A DNA stretch of 64,000 bases from positions 2,108,001-2,172,000 of the forward strand of contig NZ_CP036289.1 in assembly GCF_007748115.1 (NCBI RefSeq), in the 5' to 3' direction. How positions within the stretch are numbered: the stretch's first letter is position 1; each line of letters begins with the position of its first letter. Positions 26,831 through 35,309 of the stretch are shown piece after piece. The notes beneath the pieces were generated by a model. That model did not search any database and had not been told where the DNA came from. It saw nothing but the letters and a program-made list of their open reading frames with translations. The position numbers and the translations under genes were made by a program. Source of the stretch: Bremerella volcania (GTDB lineage: Bacteria > Planctomycetota > Planctomycetia > Pirellulales > Pirellulaceae).

Positions 26831-27703
26831 TCAAGGCGGCCCGCGTTCGTTGGCCGTTTCGACTTGCTGTGTTTCCATCTCGGACGCCATGTCCGCGTGG
26901 ACACGCTTTTCGATCACGCGAAGCACGCGTTTGCGTCGTGTGGGCGTGATGATCTTTTTGGTTTCGACTCGGGAGATTACTTGGGGCTGCGTTTCGCTTT
27001 CGGATTGTTCTTCGCTGGAAGCCTGTTCGACGGGTGCGTTGAGTTCCTCTTCCAGCGCATCGATCTCGGCCTGTTTCGCGGTGATCTCCTCGATCAACTG
27101 CAGGTTGAGCTTTTTCATGCGGTAGAACATCCACGCGTACAATCGTGCGGCTTCGTACGTGAGGGGCTCGCGCAGCGGCTGCCGCAGCCGGTAACGCTTT
27201 CGTTCCTCGTAACGCGTCACGGCGTCGCGCTCGCGGGGCTCGCGGTATTCGCCTGAATCACTTCGCGAACGCTTGGGCGTTAGGCCGTTGGGGACCAGGG
27301 GAGGATCGATTTCGGGGAACTCGTACGCCGCGACCTCCGGATCGATTTCGACCACGATGCTGTCGGCCCGGTAGTGGGGCCGGTCGGGGTCGAACGCTTC
27401 GTCAAGCGGCTCCTTGCTAGGAACGTCCTTCGCCATCGCAGCCTGAAACGCGGCTTCTTCCTGGGCCTCTTGCCGACGAATGATTTCGTTGAGCGTGGCC
27501 GATTGGGGCCGCGGCGTTCGTTTCGGAGGGGCCATCTTCGGCGGCCAGAATTTTTTTGGCTGCGACTCGTTGGCCGGCTCTTCCTGCAAGACCATCAACA
27601 CTTCTCCGCAGCAAGGGCAGAGCAGTCGGTTCCCCTCGCGCACGGCAACCTGCGGAGCGTGCGCTCCGTGTTTTTCAGGTTGTGAGGCGTGTTGATGGGA
27701 CAT
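26831..27703 (-). CDS. Uncharacterised protein with CPCC motif and coiled coil
   Basis: I do not recognise this protein. The start at 27703 (MSHQHASQ) is preferred over an in-frame ATG 90 nt upstream, whose product would begin with unrelated sequence, giving 290 aa. Visible features: a CPCCGEVL knuckle near residue 29 with no second CxxC, a Pro/Lys-rich segment, an Arg/Glu/Tyr-rich central part with aromatic repeats (YEERKRYRLRQPLREP near 167), a helical coiled coil at about 205-235, and a charged tail. No signal peptide or membrane segment. It resembles poorly conserved planctomycete-specific proteins. The function is unknown. Confidence 0.6.
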   Translation of the reverse strand: MSHQHASQPEKHGAHAPQVAVREGNRLLCPCCGEVLMVLQEEPANESQPKKFWPPKMAPPKRTPRPQSATLNEIIRRQEAQEEAAFQAAMAKDVPSKEPLDEAFDPDRPHYRADSIVVEIDPEVAAYEFPEIDPPLVPNGLTPKRSRSDSGEYREPRERDAVTRYEERKRYRLRQPLREPLTYEAARLYAWMFYRMKKLNLQLIEEITAKQAEIDALEEELNAPVEQASSEEQSESETQPQVISRVETKKIITPTRRKRVLRVIEKRVHADMASEMETQQVETANERGPP

Positions 27704-27843
27704 GACGGTATTCGTGTGTTGAAGGTTTGCGTACCCACGCGGACGCGGGCATGGCACCCGGAAGCAAGATAGCTTCATCGGGTGTACGTGCAATTTAGAG
27801 GACTAGCGCTTCAGTGAGATAGTGCGCGCGGGAAAAATTTTTT

Positions 27844-27980
27844 TGACCACGGATTACGCGGATATCACGGATGGGAATGAATCGAGAACGGGTACCAACT
27901 TCGCACTGCCGGGGGCGGCAGTGGCACCCACACACCATTTCTCTTCTATCCGTGTTCATCCGTGCCATCCGTGGTTGGTC
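27844..27980. repeat. Dispersed inverted repeat built from CACGGAT units (copy 1)
   Basis: The left arm has three CACGGAT-like units spaced 9-10 nt apart (27845-27875). The right arm is the inverse (27946-27980), also with three units; the best-matched segment is 9 bp (ACCACGGAT 27846-27854 with ATCCGTGGT 27967-27975). A small hairpin, CACTGCC/GGCAGTG, sits between the arms. Related copies occur at 31911, 32870 and 51492. Confidence 0.75.
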
Positions 27981-28013
27981 TTCTCCTTTTGCATTTGAGA
28001 ACGGGTTCCCGGT

Positions 28014-28062
28014 TTGCCCCCTCACCCTAACCCTCTACCCCGTAGGGGCGAGGGGAGTGGAA
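28014..28062. repeat. CCCTCACCCTAACCCTCT palindromic element
   Basis: GC-rich palindrome reading CCCCTCACCC ... CCCC-GTA-GGGG ... GAGGGG upstream of the 28244 gene. It shares the CCCTCTCCC/GGGAGAGGG core with the hairpins at 45296 and 55519 and is a probable member of the same dispersed family. The rest of the gap 27704-28243 contains no recognisable gene. Confidence 0.5.
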
Positions 28063-28243
28063 TGGTTGCGTTCGAAGGTTTTTTCTCGTTGTCCGGCCGA
28101 TCATCTCTACTGACGAACTTTTCCTTCTGCTTGCTTCGGGGACGTAACTTTCCTACGCTACGGGAAAGAAATAACGCCTGGCGCGAGCGGCATTTAGCTC
28201 GGCGTAATGGATTCCTGATTCGGCGGCTAAAGACTTCTCTGGC

Positions 28244-30898
28244 ATGGCATCACCATTCGACTCGGCGCGAAACGACTTCACTCCGTTGTGGGCAACTCCT
28301 GTGCGCCGCAATTGGATGGCCGCATTTCTTCTTTTCTGCATGCTCGGCACGACCGGTTGTTCCGGCTGCTTGCAACCTGCCGAGACGCTGGAAGAGCGTC
28401 AGGAGCGGCTCAAAAAGGAAGAAACCAAGGACGACTTCGAGCCCCCCAAGCTGAACGTCTTGCCTTCGGACGATCGCCGCACGCAGCTCAATCGCGTCAA
28501 ACCGGGGCACTGGGTCAACGTCAGCACGCTGATGAAGGCCAACAACTTCGACTTCCGCGGAGAGCTTTACGCGTCGACGGTCGACTCGAACAATCGTCCC
28601 GTGCCGATTACCGACACCGACTACTATTTCTCGGCGACACGCCCTTTGGCGCTGCCCAAGGGGCAAGAACGCTGGTCTGATCTGCTGTTCTACCCGCCCC
28701 TTTTCGACCACAACATTTCGCAAACGCGGCTGTTTGCCTGCGATCTTCGTCCCGTGGGCGGAGGTCGCCCGGTGTTGGTCGATCGCCTGGCCACCACGCG
28801 GATGCATCCGCAAGAGTATTACCTGGTGGTGCTGGCAAGTGCTTCGGACGAGTACCAGTTTTTGGAAGTGACCGACGTCGTTCGCCCGCTGCATCCGCCG
28901 CTGGCGCAGTCGGAAACGGCTCCGCATTATCGGCTGGTTTTGCCGAAGACGGTCGATCGCGTTTCGGTGCCGGAGAACTCGATGGCCTGGACGTCGATCG
29001 CTTACGTGTTTTGGGATGGGATCGATCCGGAACTGCTGTCGCTCGATCAACAACAGGCCATGGTCGACTGGCTGCACTTTGGCGGGCAGTTGATCATCAG
29101 TGGGCCGGACTCGCTCGACCGTTTGAAACTGAGCTTCCTGGGGGACTACCTCCCGGCTGACGACGCCGGCAGCGTGGAACTGGGGCAAGATCGGTTCCAA
29201 GAGTGGAACGATGAATTCGTAAGGACCGAGCGGATCTACGAGAGCAACAAGTGGCAAGACCTGCGCTACGAGGTCGACCTGCGTGCTGGGGCTCTGCGTG
29301 GCTCGGATTTGAAGCTTCGCCCGGAAGGCCAGTTCATTCCCAAGACCGGTGACCTGGTCGCCGAGCGGCGCGTCGGACGAGGACGGATTGCCGTCACCGC
29401 GTTTCAGATCCGCTCGCCGGACATCTCTCGCAACTGGAAGAACTTCGATTCGTTCCTCAACGGCGTGCTGCTACGAAGACAACCTCGAAAGTTCATCAAA
29501 ACCGATGACGAGCAACCGGTCAACGCTTGGGCGGAAACCTTTGGGGTGAACGACCCACGCCTGGTGACGTCGCTTCGCTATATGAGCCGCGACCTGGCAA
29601 ACCTGATGCCTGCCTATCAGCAGCGCGATGCCAACCTGCTAAAGAAGCTCGCACCGAGCGAGCCGGAAGCGGAAGCGAGCGATGTAGTCGAAGAAGAGCC
29701 GGAATCCGACCAGCGGAAGATTGACGATCTGGAGGCCCAAATCCGTCAGACCGAACGCGACTTGAATATCGATGCCTTTGCCGGTTTCGCCTACGACAAC
29801 CAGTCCGGCGTGGCCGGGTGGAGCGATTCCAGTGGGGTCTCGAGTGCGGCCCGAGCTTGTTTGCGGGACGCGGCTGGTATCAGCATTCCTAACGGCAACT
29901 TCGTCCTGAGAGTGACCGCCGGGTACCTGCTGGTGTTGGTGCCGCTGAACTGGCTGGTCTTCTGGATGATGGGGCGAGTGGAGTGGGCCTGGATCGCGGC
30001 TCCGGTGATTGCCATCATCGGTGCCGTCTGCGTGATCAAGCTGGCCGAACTCGACATCGGGTTTGCTCGCAGCCGTACGGAAATTGCTTTCCTGGAAGCT
30101 CACGCAGGCTACCACCGGGCTCACCTGACCCGGTTCACTTCGTTGTACACCTCGCTGAGCACGACGTACGACATGACTTTCTCGGAATCGACCGCGGTGG
30201 CCCTTCCATTCGGCCGCGGAGCCGATGCGTTCAGCACGCAGTCGCGCCGCTTTGGCGAAGGGACCAGCGAAGTTCGCTATCACCAGGAAGGGGGCGATAT
30301 CCAACTGAGCGGCGTTCAAGTTGCCTCGAACTCGTCGACCATGATCCACAGCGAGTATTTCCTTTCGACGTCGATCGAGCCGATGTTCCAGTGGAACACC
30401 GACACCGCCGGGGCTGGCACGCTGGAATACGCCTCGACGCAGACGCTGCACGACGTGGGAGTCATTCGCCGCAATGCCCAGTCGAACCAAATCGAAGTGG
30501 CCTGGCTGGGGGACCTGGAACCGGAAACGAAGCGTGACATTCGCTTCGGCAAGGTCAACGACGAGTGGCTTCTGTTCGATCAGTGGACCGAGTCTCCGGT
30601 CCTTTCGCTGACGCCGACCGAAGGCGAGGTCAACTTGCGGCATCTGCTGAATACGGTGAAAGACGTTCGACAACTGAAAAAAGGGGAGACTCGCTTGATC
30701 GGTTGGACCGAAGAGGACATGCCTGGCATGACGATCACGCCGGCGGCCAACCAACGCACGATCCGCACGATGGTGGTTGCCCACCTGCAGCACGCCGCTT
30801 TGCCGGAACCCAAGGCCGATGCGAATACCCGCCGCTTCCTGGGACAGGAACCGGCTCAGATCCCGTCGATGGAACTCGACGCCATCGACGCGTTATAA
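28244..30898 (+). CDS. Large membrane-associated protein beside ABC ATPase
   Basis: An 884-aa protein. The N-terminus has a hydrophobic segment near residues 25-40 ending in GTTGCSGC, a weak lipobox, so lipoprotein status is uncertain; an alternative ATG lies at 28316. Residues about 240-300 contain a GATase-like sheet (WLHFGGQLIISGPDSL) seen in planctomycete membrane proteins without catalytic Cys. Two hydrophobic helices lie at about 560-600 (YLLVLVPLNWLVFWMM and IAAPVIAIIGAVCVIKLA). The large N-terminal part should be extracytoplasmic. It ends 31 nt before an ABC-transporter ATPase gene and should be co-transcribed. It may be an accessory or permease-like partner; no function is established. 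Confidence 0.7.
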   Translation: MASPFDSARNDFTPLWATPVRRNWMAAFLLFCMLGTTGCSGCLQPAETLEERQERLKKEETKDDFEPPKLNVLPSDDRRTQLNRVKPGHWVNVSTLMKANNFDFRGELYASTVDSNNRPVPITDTDYYFSATRPLALPKGQERWSDLLFYPPLFDHNISQTRLFACDLRPVGGGRPVLVDRLATTRMHPQEYYLVVLASASDEYQFLEVTDVVRPLHPPLAQSETAPHYRLVLPKTVDRVSVPENSMAWTSIAYVFWDGIDPELLSLDQQQAMVDWLHFGGQLIISGPDSLDRLKLSFLGDYLPADDAGSVELGQDRFQEWNDEFVRTERIYESNKWQDLRYEVDLRAGALRGSDLKLRPEGQFIPKTGDLVAERRVGRGRIAVTAFQIRSPDISRNWKNFDSFLNGVLLRRQPRKFIKTDDEQPVNAWAETFGVNDPRLVTSLRYMSRDLANLMPAYQQRDANLLKKLAPSEPEAEASDVVEEEPESDQRKIDDLEAQIRQTERDLNIDAFAGFAYDNQSGVAGWSDSSGVSSAARACLRDAAGISIPNGNFVLRVTAGYLLVLVPLNWLVFWMMGRVEWAWIAAPVIAIIGAVCVIKLAELDIGFARSRTEIAFLEAHAGYHRAHLTRFTSLYTSLSTTYDMTFSESTAVALPFGRGADAFSTQSRRFGEGTSEVRYHQEGGDIQLSGVQVASNSSTMIHSEYFLSTSIEPMFQWNTDTAGAGTLEYASTQTLHDVGVIRRNAQSNQIEVAWLGDLEPETKRDIRFGKVNDEWLLFDQWTESPVLSLTPTEGEVNLRHLLNTVKDVRQLKKGETRLIGWTEEDMPGMTITPAANQRTIRTMVVAHLQHAALPEPKADANTRRFLGQEPAQIPSMELDAIDAL

Positions 30899-30929
30899 TT
30901 TTTCCCAAGCACCTTCAGGACGTACCTCG

Positions 30930-31856
30930 ATGATTGAATTAGTCGACTTCGGCAAAGACTATGGCGATTTCACCGCAGTCAAGTGCCTGAACCTGAAGAT
31001 CGACGCTGGCGAGATGTTCGGCTTCATCGGCCCTAACGGTGCCGGCAAAAGCACGAGCATCCGCTTCCTGGCCACGCTGCTGAGGGCATCGCGCGGGCAA
31101 GGCTTCGTCAACGGATTCAACGTCGCCGATCAGCCGATGGACGTGCGACATAGCGTGGGATACATGCCGGATAACTTCGGCGTGTACGACGGCATGAAGG
31201 TGTGGGAGTTTCTCGACTTCTTCGCCGTCGCCTACAAGATCCCCCGCAGCCGCCGCAAAGCGGTCATCACCGACGTGCTGGAACTGTTAGACCTGACGCA
31301 CAAGCGCAACGACTTTGTGAACGGCCTGTCACGCGGGATGAAGCAGCGGCTGTGCCTGGCCAAGACGCTAGTGCACGATCCACCGGTGCTGATTCTGGAC
31401 GAGCCCGCCAGCGGCCTCGACCCCCGGGCACGTTTGGAAGTGAAGGCACTGCTTAAAGAACTTCGCAAGATGGGGAAGACGATTCTCATCTCGAGCCACA
31501 TCCTCACGGAACTGGCCGACTGCTGCACGTCGATCGGAATCATCGAGCGGGGCGAACTGCTGATGAGCGGCAGCATCGAAGAAGTTTACCGCCGCATCCG
31601 CAAAAACCGGATCATCAACATCAAGTTCGTCGACGGCATGGACGCCGGCCTGTCGATCATCCGCAGCATGCCGGAATGCGTCGACGTCGACGTCGACCGA
31701 GGTCAGGTCACGTGCGAATTACAAACCGACGACCAGGGAGTCGCCTCGCTGTTGAAGAAGCTGGTCGACAACCAGATCAACGTGCGAACCTTCGCCGAGA
31801 AAGATCCGACGCTGGAAGACGTGTTTATGATGGTGACCAAGGGGTTGGTGACCTAG
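30930..31856 (+). CDS. ABC transporter ATP-binding protein
   Basis: A cytoplasmic ATPase of 308 aa with Walker A GPNGAGKST near 32, Q-loop region, signature LSRGMKQRLCLA near 130, Walker B VLILDEPASGLDP near 151 and the switch His in ISSHILTELA near 187. The ~80-residue C-terminal extension is typical of CcmA/NosF/DrrA-type exporters. The ATG at 30930 gives the standard N-terminus; in-frame starts further upstream would overlap the previous gene and lack homology. It pairs with the membrane protein upstream. No typical ABC2 permease is present, so the 884-aa neighbour may fill that role or the permease lies elsewhere. Confidence 0.9.
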   Translation: MIELVDFGKDYGDFTAVKCLNLKIDAGEMFGFIGPNGAGKSTSIRFLATLLRASRGQGFVNGFNVADQPMDVRHSVGYMPDNFGVYDGMKVWEFLDFFAVAYKIPRSRRKAVITDVLELLDLTHKRNDFVNGLSRGMKQRLCLAKTLVHDPPVLILDEPASGLDPRARLEVKALLKELRKMGKTILISSHILTELADCCTSIGIIERGELLMSGSIEEVYRRIRKNRIINIKFVDGMDAGLSIIRSMPECVDVDVDRGQVTCELQTDDQGVASLLKKLVDNQINVRTFAEKDPTLEDVFMMVTKGLVT

Positions 31857-31868
31857 CTGAAGATTTTT

Positions 31869-32032
31869 TAGCCACCGAGGACACAGAGACCACGGAGAGG
31901 AAGAGGGATCAACCACGGATTACACGGATGAACACGGATAAGAGGAGGAAAGAAATAGGCTGTCACTGCCAACTCGTCAAAAAGTGGCACACTCTTTCAA
32001 AAGGTCCTTCCCCTCCGTGGTCTCTGTGGCTA
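31869..32032. repeat. Long inverted repeat with CACAGAGACCACGGAG arms and an inner CACGGAT unit
   Basis: A perfect 16-bp inverted pair, 31882-31897 and 32013-32028 (CACAGAGACCACGGAG and its complement), brackets a CACGGATTACACGGATGA-type segment (31914-31938). It lies between two convergent genes and could form a long hairpin that blocks read-through from either side. Confidence 0.8.
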
Positions 32033-32040
32033 ACCCCTTC

Positions 32041-32580
32041 TTACATCAAGATAATCTGCGGCGAGTCCCCTTCTTGATCGCGGCGTTCCCATTCGCGGCG
32101 GACTTCGCCCAGGCCGTAGGCGCACAGCTCGAATTCGTGACTCAGTTTGTTGAGTAGTTCGGCTTCGTTGTCGGCGTGTTCTTCGGCCGACAGTTGGCTC
32201 GCTTTCGAGTAGGCCTGTTTGCCGACGACCCAGTAGTTGAGCAGGTGGTCTTTGCGATCGGCCTTTTGCATCCGGGTCAGACTTTCCGGGTAGACGCCGC
32301 TCCAGAAGAGCAGGAAGTCCCCCACGTGCTGGTGAACGGACTGCTTGGCCTGGCCGATGCGGGCTTCGGCTTCGATCAGCATATCGGCCACTTCGGTCAG
32401 CGGTTTGCCGGTCAAACTGCGAACCTTGAAGACCATGTCGCTGTGAATGAATCGGGTCAGAAGCCCGGTTAGATAGTCGATCAAATCGGTATCCGGAACG
32501 CCGAGCTTGGCCTGAAAGGTCTGCTCGGTGATGCCTGCAAAGAAGCGGTGCATCTTGGTGCTGTCATCGTCGGCATGCAT
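32041..32580 (-). CDS. Conserved planctomycete protein of unknown function
   Basis: Unrecognised. A 179-aa protein with no signal peptide, membrane segment or cysteine cluster beyond single Cys. It is almost entirely alpha-helical by composition (RFFAGITEQTFQAKLGVPD near 12, HSDMVFKVRSLTGKPLTEVA near 46, a long central helix, LNKLSHEFELCAYGLGEVRR near 143). The pattern suggests a helical-bundle cytoplasmic protein. It is convergent with the ABC ATPase gene and separated from it by the palindromic repeat. Upstream lies a 400-bp gap, so it likely has its own promoter. A start at the second Met (residue 10) is possible. Confidence 0.6.
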   Translation of the reverse strand: MHADDDSTKMHRFFAGITEQTFQAKLGVPDTDLIDYLTGLLTRFIHSDMVFKVRSLTGKPLTEVADMLIEAEARIGQAKQSVHQHVGDFLLFWSGVYPESLTRMQKADRKDHLLNYWVVGKQAYSKASQLSAEEHADNEAELLNKLSHEFELCAYGLGEVRREWERRDQEGDSPQIILM

Positions 32581-32869
32581 GGTTGGTTCCCCTCCCGTAC
32601 AGTGAAGTCGGTCAGCAAAACCCGTCAGGCACTTGGCTTAGGTGCCAAGCGATTGTGCAGTCGTGGTTGCCCGAAGGGTGAAGTAATGTCCACACGCATG
32701 ATGGGGCAAGGTGCGAACGGTGCCCCAATTGGCTCCCTTTCGCAAACGCTCTAAAGCTACATTAATTTCGGCTAATAGTCTGAGTCAAGTTCAGTAATTC
32801 GCCTAATACCATTGTAGCTCGAAAACGGCCAGAGGGTAGCTTTGGATTGCCGAAGAGAGAAGAGGGAAC
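32581..32869. other. Gene-free stretch upstream of the 32041-32580 gene
   Basis: No gene was found. Two small structures are visible: CTTGGC/GCCAAG overlapping near 32632-32649, and TGGGGCA/TGCCCCA (32702-32708 and 32721-32727). The region should hold the promoter of the minus-strand gene that starts at 32580; no clear -35/-10 pair was identified. Confidence 0.35.
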
Positions 32870-32967
32870 TAACCACGGATTACACGGATGGTCACGGATC
32901 AGAAGCAATGAAAGGGGGACCACTCTCCCCGAATCTTATCTGTGTTCACCCTCGTAATCCGTGGTTA
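32870..32967. repeat. Dispersed inverted repeat built from CACGGAT units (copy 3)
   Basis: Perfect 14-bp arms TAACCACGGATTAC (32870-32883) and its complement (32954-32967) flank further CACGGAT-like units (32882-32900) on the left and TCTGTGTTCACC on the right. It lies just beyond the trpA stop on the minus strand and might help end that transcript. Confidence 0.8.
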
Positions 32968-32988
32968 AATCTCTTTCTCAGATGAGTC

Positions 32989-33792
32989 TTAACCGTTCAG
33001 GGCTTCCAGTAGCGAGTCGGCGTAGTCGCCCACTTCCTGGATGACCTGCTCTTGCGGTTTGGTTTCCGCTTCGCACAGGCGGCGGACGATGGCCGAGCCG
33101 ACGATTACGCCGTCGCACGCTTCTTTGAGCATGTGGACGTGTTCCGGCTTGTTGATGCCGAAGCCGATGCAGATGGGCAGATCGGTCTGGCTTTTGAGCC
33201 ATTTGACGTTGTCGACGATGTTCGTCGGCAGTTCGGTGCGTTCGCCGGTGATGCCAGCGACCGAGACGTAATAGATGAAGCCGGTCGACGTTTCGACGAT
33301 CTTCTTGGCGCGTTCTTTGGAGGTGGTTGGTGTGACCAACTGAATCAGGCTGAAGTCACGCTCCTGGCACAGCTTGGCGAACGCGTCTGATTCTTCGACG
33401 AGCAAATCTGGCACAATCGCGCCGCTGACGCCGGCTGCCTGGGCCATGTCCAGGTACTTCTCAGGGCCATGACGGTGAATGATCGCGTAGCTGATCATCG
33501 TGACTACAGGACAGGGAAGGTTTGGCGTGACGCTGCCGATCGTTTCAAGGATCGACTTCAGCTTGATCTTCTTATCAAGTGCCCGCGTGTACGAAGCCTG
33601 AATGACCGGTCCGTCGGCGATCGGATCGCTGTAAGGAATCCCCACTTCGCACACGGCCGCCCCACGCTTGCCCAGTTCGGTCAGTGCCGCGGCGGTGATC
33701 TCCAACGAAGGATCGCCTGCGGTGACGAACGGAACTAGCGCTTTTTTGTTTTGCGAACGCAGGGTTTCAAAAGCTCGATCGACGGCGGACAT
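32989..33792 (-). CDS. trpA: Tryptophan synthase alpha chain
   Basis: Splits indole-3-glycerol phosphate into indole and glyceraldehyde 3-phosphate in the alpha2beta2 tryptophan synthase. The TIM-barrel sequence (267 aa) shows LVPFVTAGDPS near 19, the catalytic Glu in CEVGIPYSDP near 49, catalytic Asp in YSDPIADGPVIQAS near 60, and the phosphate-binding CDGVIVGSAIV near 226. The ATG at 33792 fits the family N-terminus; an in-frame start 51 nt upstream adds 17 unrelated residues. It follows trpB on the same strand after 133 nt. A CACGGAT repeat lies just downstream. Confidence 0.95.
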   Translation of the reverse strand: MSAVDRAFETLRSQNKKALVPFVTAGDPSLEITAAALTELGKRGAAVCEVGIPYSDPIADGPVIQASYTRALDKKIKLKSILETIGSVTPNLPCPVVTMISYAIIHRHGPEKYLDMAQAAGVSGAIVPDLLVEESDAFAKLCQERDFSLIQLVTPTTSKERAKKIVETSTGFIYYVSVAGITGERTELPTNIVDNVKWLKSQTDLPICIGFGINKPEHVHMLKEACDGVIVGSAIVRRLCEAETKPQEQVIQEVGDYADSLLEALNG

Positions 33793-33834
33793 CGGGGCGT
33801 AACCTTTGTTGGTGATTGCTGAGTTTTGACGAAC

Positions 33835-33904
33835 GTGTGCCACTGGCTTCTAGCCAGTGCCTAGTGCCATCCGAGTACCCACTTCACACCGGCCAGTGGC
33901 ACAC
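33835..33904. repeat. Palindromic element between trpB and trpA
   Basis: Perfect 13-bp inverted repeat GTGTGCCACTGGC (33835-33847) and GCCAGTGGCACAC (33892-33904). The left arm also forms a tight alternative hairpin CACTGGCT-TCT-AGCCAGTG (33841-33859). In the trpB-trpA mRNA it would sit between the two cistrons and could affect their relative expression. Confidence 0.7.
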
Positions 33905-33925
33905 GGATCGAGCCTAGTTCTTGGA

Positions 33926-35152
33926 TTAATACTTCACGCCTTTGAGGCGGGCGATCTCGGCGGCGTCTTTGTCTCCGCGGCCAGACAGGCACACGAGGAC
34001 GACCTGATCCTTTGGCATCTTGGCGGCCACTTCCATCGCTTTGGAAATCGCATGCGATGACTCCAACGCCGGCAGAATACCTTCGGCAGCGGCCAGAGCA
34101 TCGAAGCCTTTCATCGCGTCGTCGTCTTCGCAGCATGTGTACTCGACGCGGCCGGTCGCTTTCCAGTAGCTGTGTTCGGGGCCAACGCCGGGGTAGTCCA
34201 GGCCGGCCGACATCGAATGGACGTCGCACGTCTGGCCGTCTTCGTCCTGCATGACGAAGCTGTAACTGCCATGCAGCACGCCAGGTTCGCCATAGGTGAG
34301 CGGCGAAGCGTGATCGCCGGCGCTGGGGCCGCGTCCGCCAGCTTCGACCCCGATCAGCTCGACCTCTTTGTCTTCCACGAATGGGTAGAACATGCCCGCC
34401 GCATTGCTACCGCCACCGACGCAGGCGACCACTTTGTTGGGTAACTTTCCGAGGCGGTCGAGACTTTGCTGCCGGGCTTCTTCCCCGATCACGGCTTGGA
34501 AGTCACGGACGATCCGCGGAAACGGATGCGGCCCGACGACGCTACCCAGGATGTAATGCGTGTCTTCTACCGACGCCATCCAGTCGCGCATCGCTTCGTT
34601 GATGGCGTCGCGCAAGGTGCGCGAACCGGTGGTCACGGGACGAACTTCCGCTCCGAGCAGCTTCATGCTGAAGACGTTGGGGGCCTGACGGCGAATGTCT
34701 TCTTCCCCCATGTAAACGACGCAGGGGATGCCGAAGTGAGCACACGCCGTTGCCGTGGCGACGCCGTGCTGGCCCGCGCCCGTTTCGGCGATGACTCGCT
34801 TCTTGCCCATCCGCAAGGTCAGCAGCGCTTGCCCGAGCGTGTTGTTGATTTTATGCGCGCCGGTGTGATTGGTGTCTTCGCGCTTGAGCCAGATCTGGGC
34901 ACCACCGACTTGCTGGCTCAGCCGCTGGGCATGATAGAAAGGGGACGGACGCCCGACGAAGTCTCGCAACAGGCCCTTCAGCTCTTCGAAAAACGTCGGG
35001 TCTTTGACGGCCTTTTCGTATTCGGCCGTGAGTTGGTCGAGAGCCTGGGTTAACGTTTCAGGGACGTATCGCCCCCCGAACGGACCAAAGCGGCCAGCAG
35101 GATCAGGAACATTACGACTGGCGGTACCTAGACTTTCCATCAGCGGATCCAT
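33926..35152 (-). CDS. trpB: Tryptophan synthase beta chain
   Basis: A PLP enzyme that joins indole and serine to tryptophan. Length (408 aa) is standard for TrpB1. Visible: [12 protein letters not shown] near 22, the PLP lysine in [17 protein letters not shown] near 95, GQHGVATA near 126, and the cofactor phosphate-binding glycine loop [12 protein letters not shown] near 245. It is the upstream gene of a trpB-trpA pair; the intercistronic gap contains a strong palindrome. ATG at 35152 and ATG at 35140 are both possible, neither with a clear ribosome-binding site. The other trp genes are not adjacent (trpE is 17 kb away). Confidence 0.95.
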   Translation of the reverse strand: MDPLMESLGTASRNVPDPAGRFGPFGGRYVPETLTQALDQLTAEYEKAVKDPTFFEELKGLLRDFVGRPSPFYHAQRLSQQVGGAQIWLKREDTNHTGAHKINNTLGQALLTLRMGKKRVIAETGAGQHGVATATACAHFGIPCVVYMGEEDIRRQAPNVFSMKLLGAEVRPVTTGSRTLRDAINEAMRDWMASVEDTHYILGSVVGPHPFPRIVRDFQAVIGEEARQQSLDRLGKLPNKVVACVGGGSNAAGMFYPFVEDKEVELIGVEAGGRGPSAGDHASPLTYGEPGVLHGSYSFVMQDEDGQTCDVHSMSAGLDYPGVGPEHSYWKATGRVEYTCCEDDDAMKGFDALAAAEGILPALESSHAISKAMEVAAKMPKDQVVLVCLSGRGDKDAAEIARLKGVKY

Positions 35153-35309
35153 GTGTCACGATTTGGGGAATGACGTCGCAAGGGGATCGCTCCCTTTATG
35201 CGACGCAGGTGCCTGCGTGATAAACCTTTGAGTATCCGGGCAACCTGTAAGGGGGTCAAGTGGACGCGATAACCGCGATCGGGCTCGAAACCTAACGGAG
35301 ATCAACGCA

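Noticed and set aside
28244-31856. Complete Gld-type gliding ABC system
   Set aside because: Only the ATPase and one membrane protein are present. No GldF-like permease or GldG is visible.
31857-32040. Insertion sequence bounded by the inverted repeats
   Set aside because: No transposase and no target-site duplication could be seen; the element is too short.
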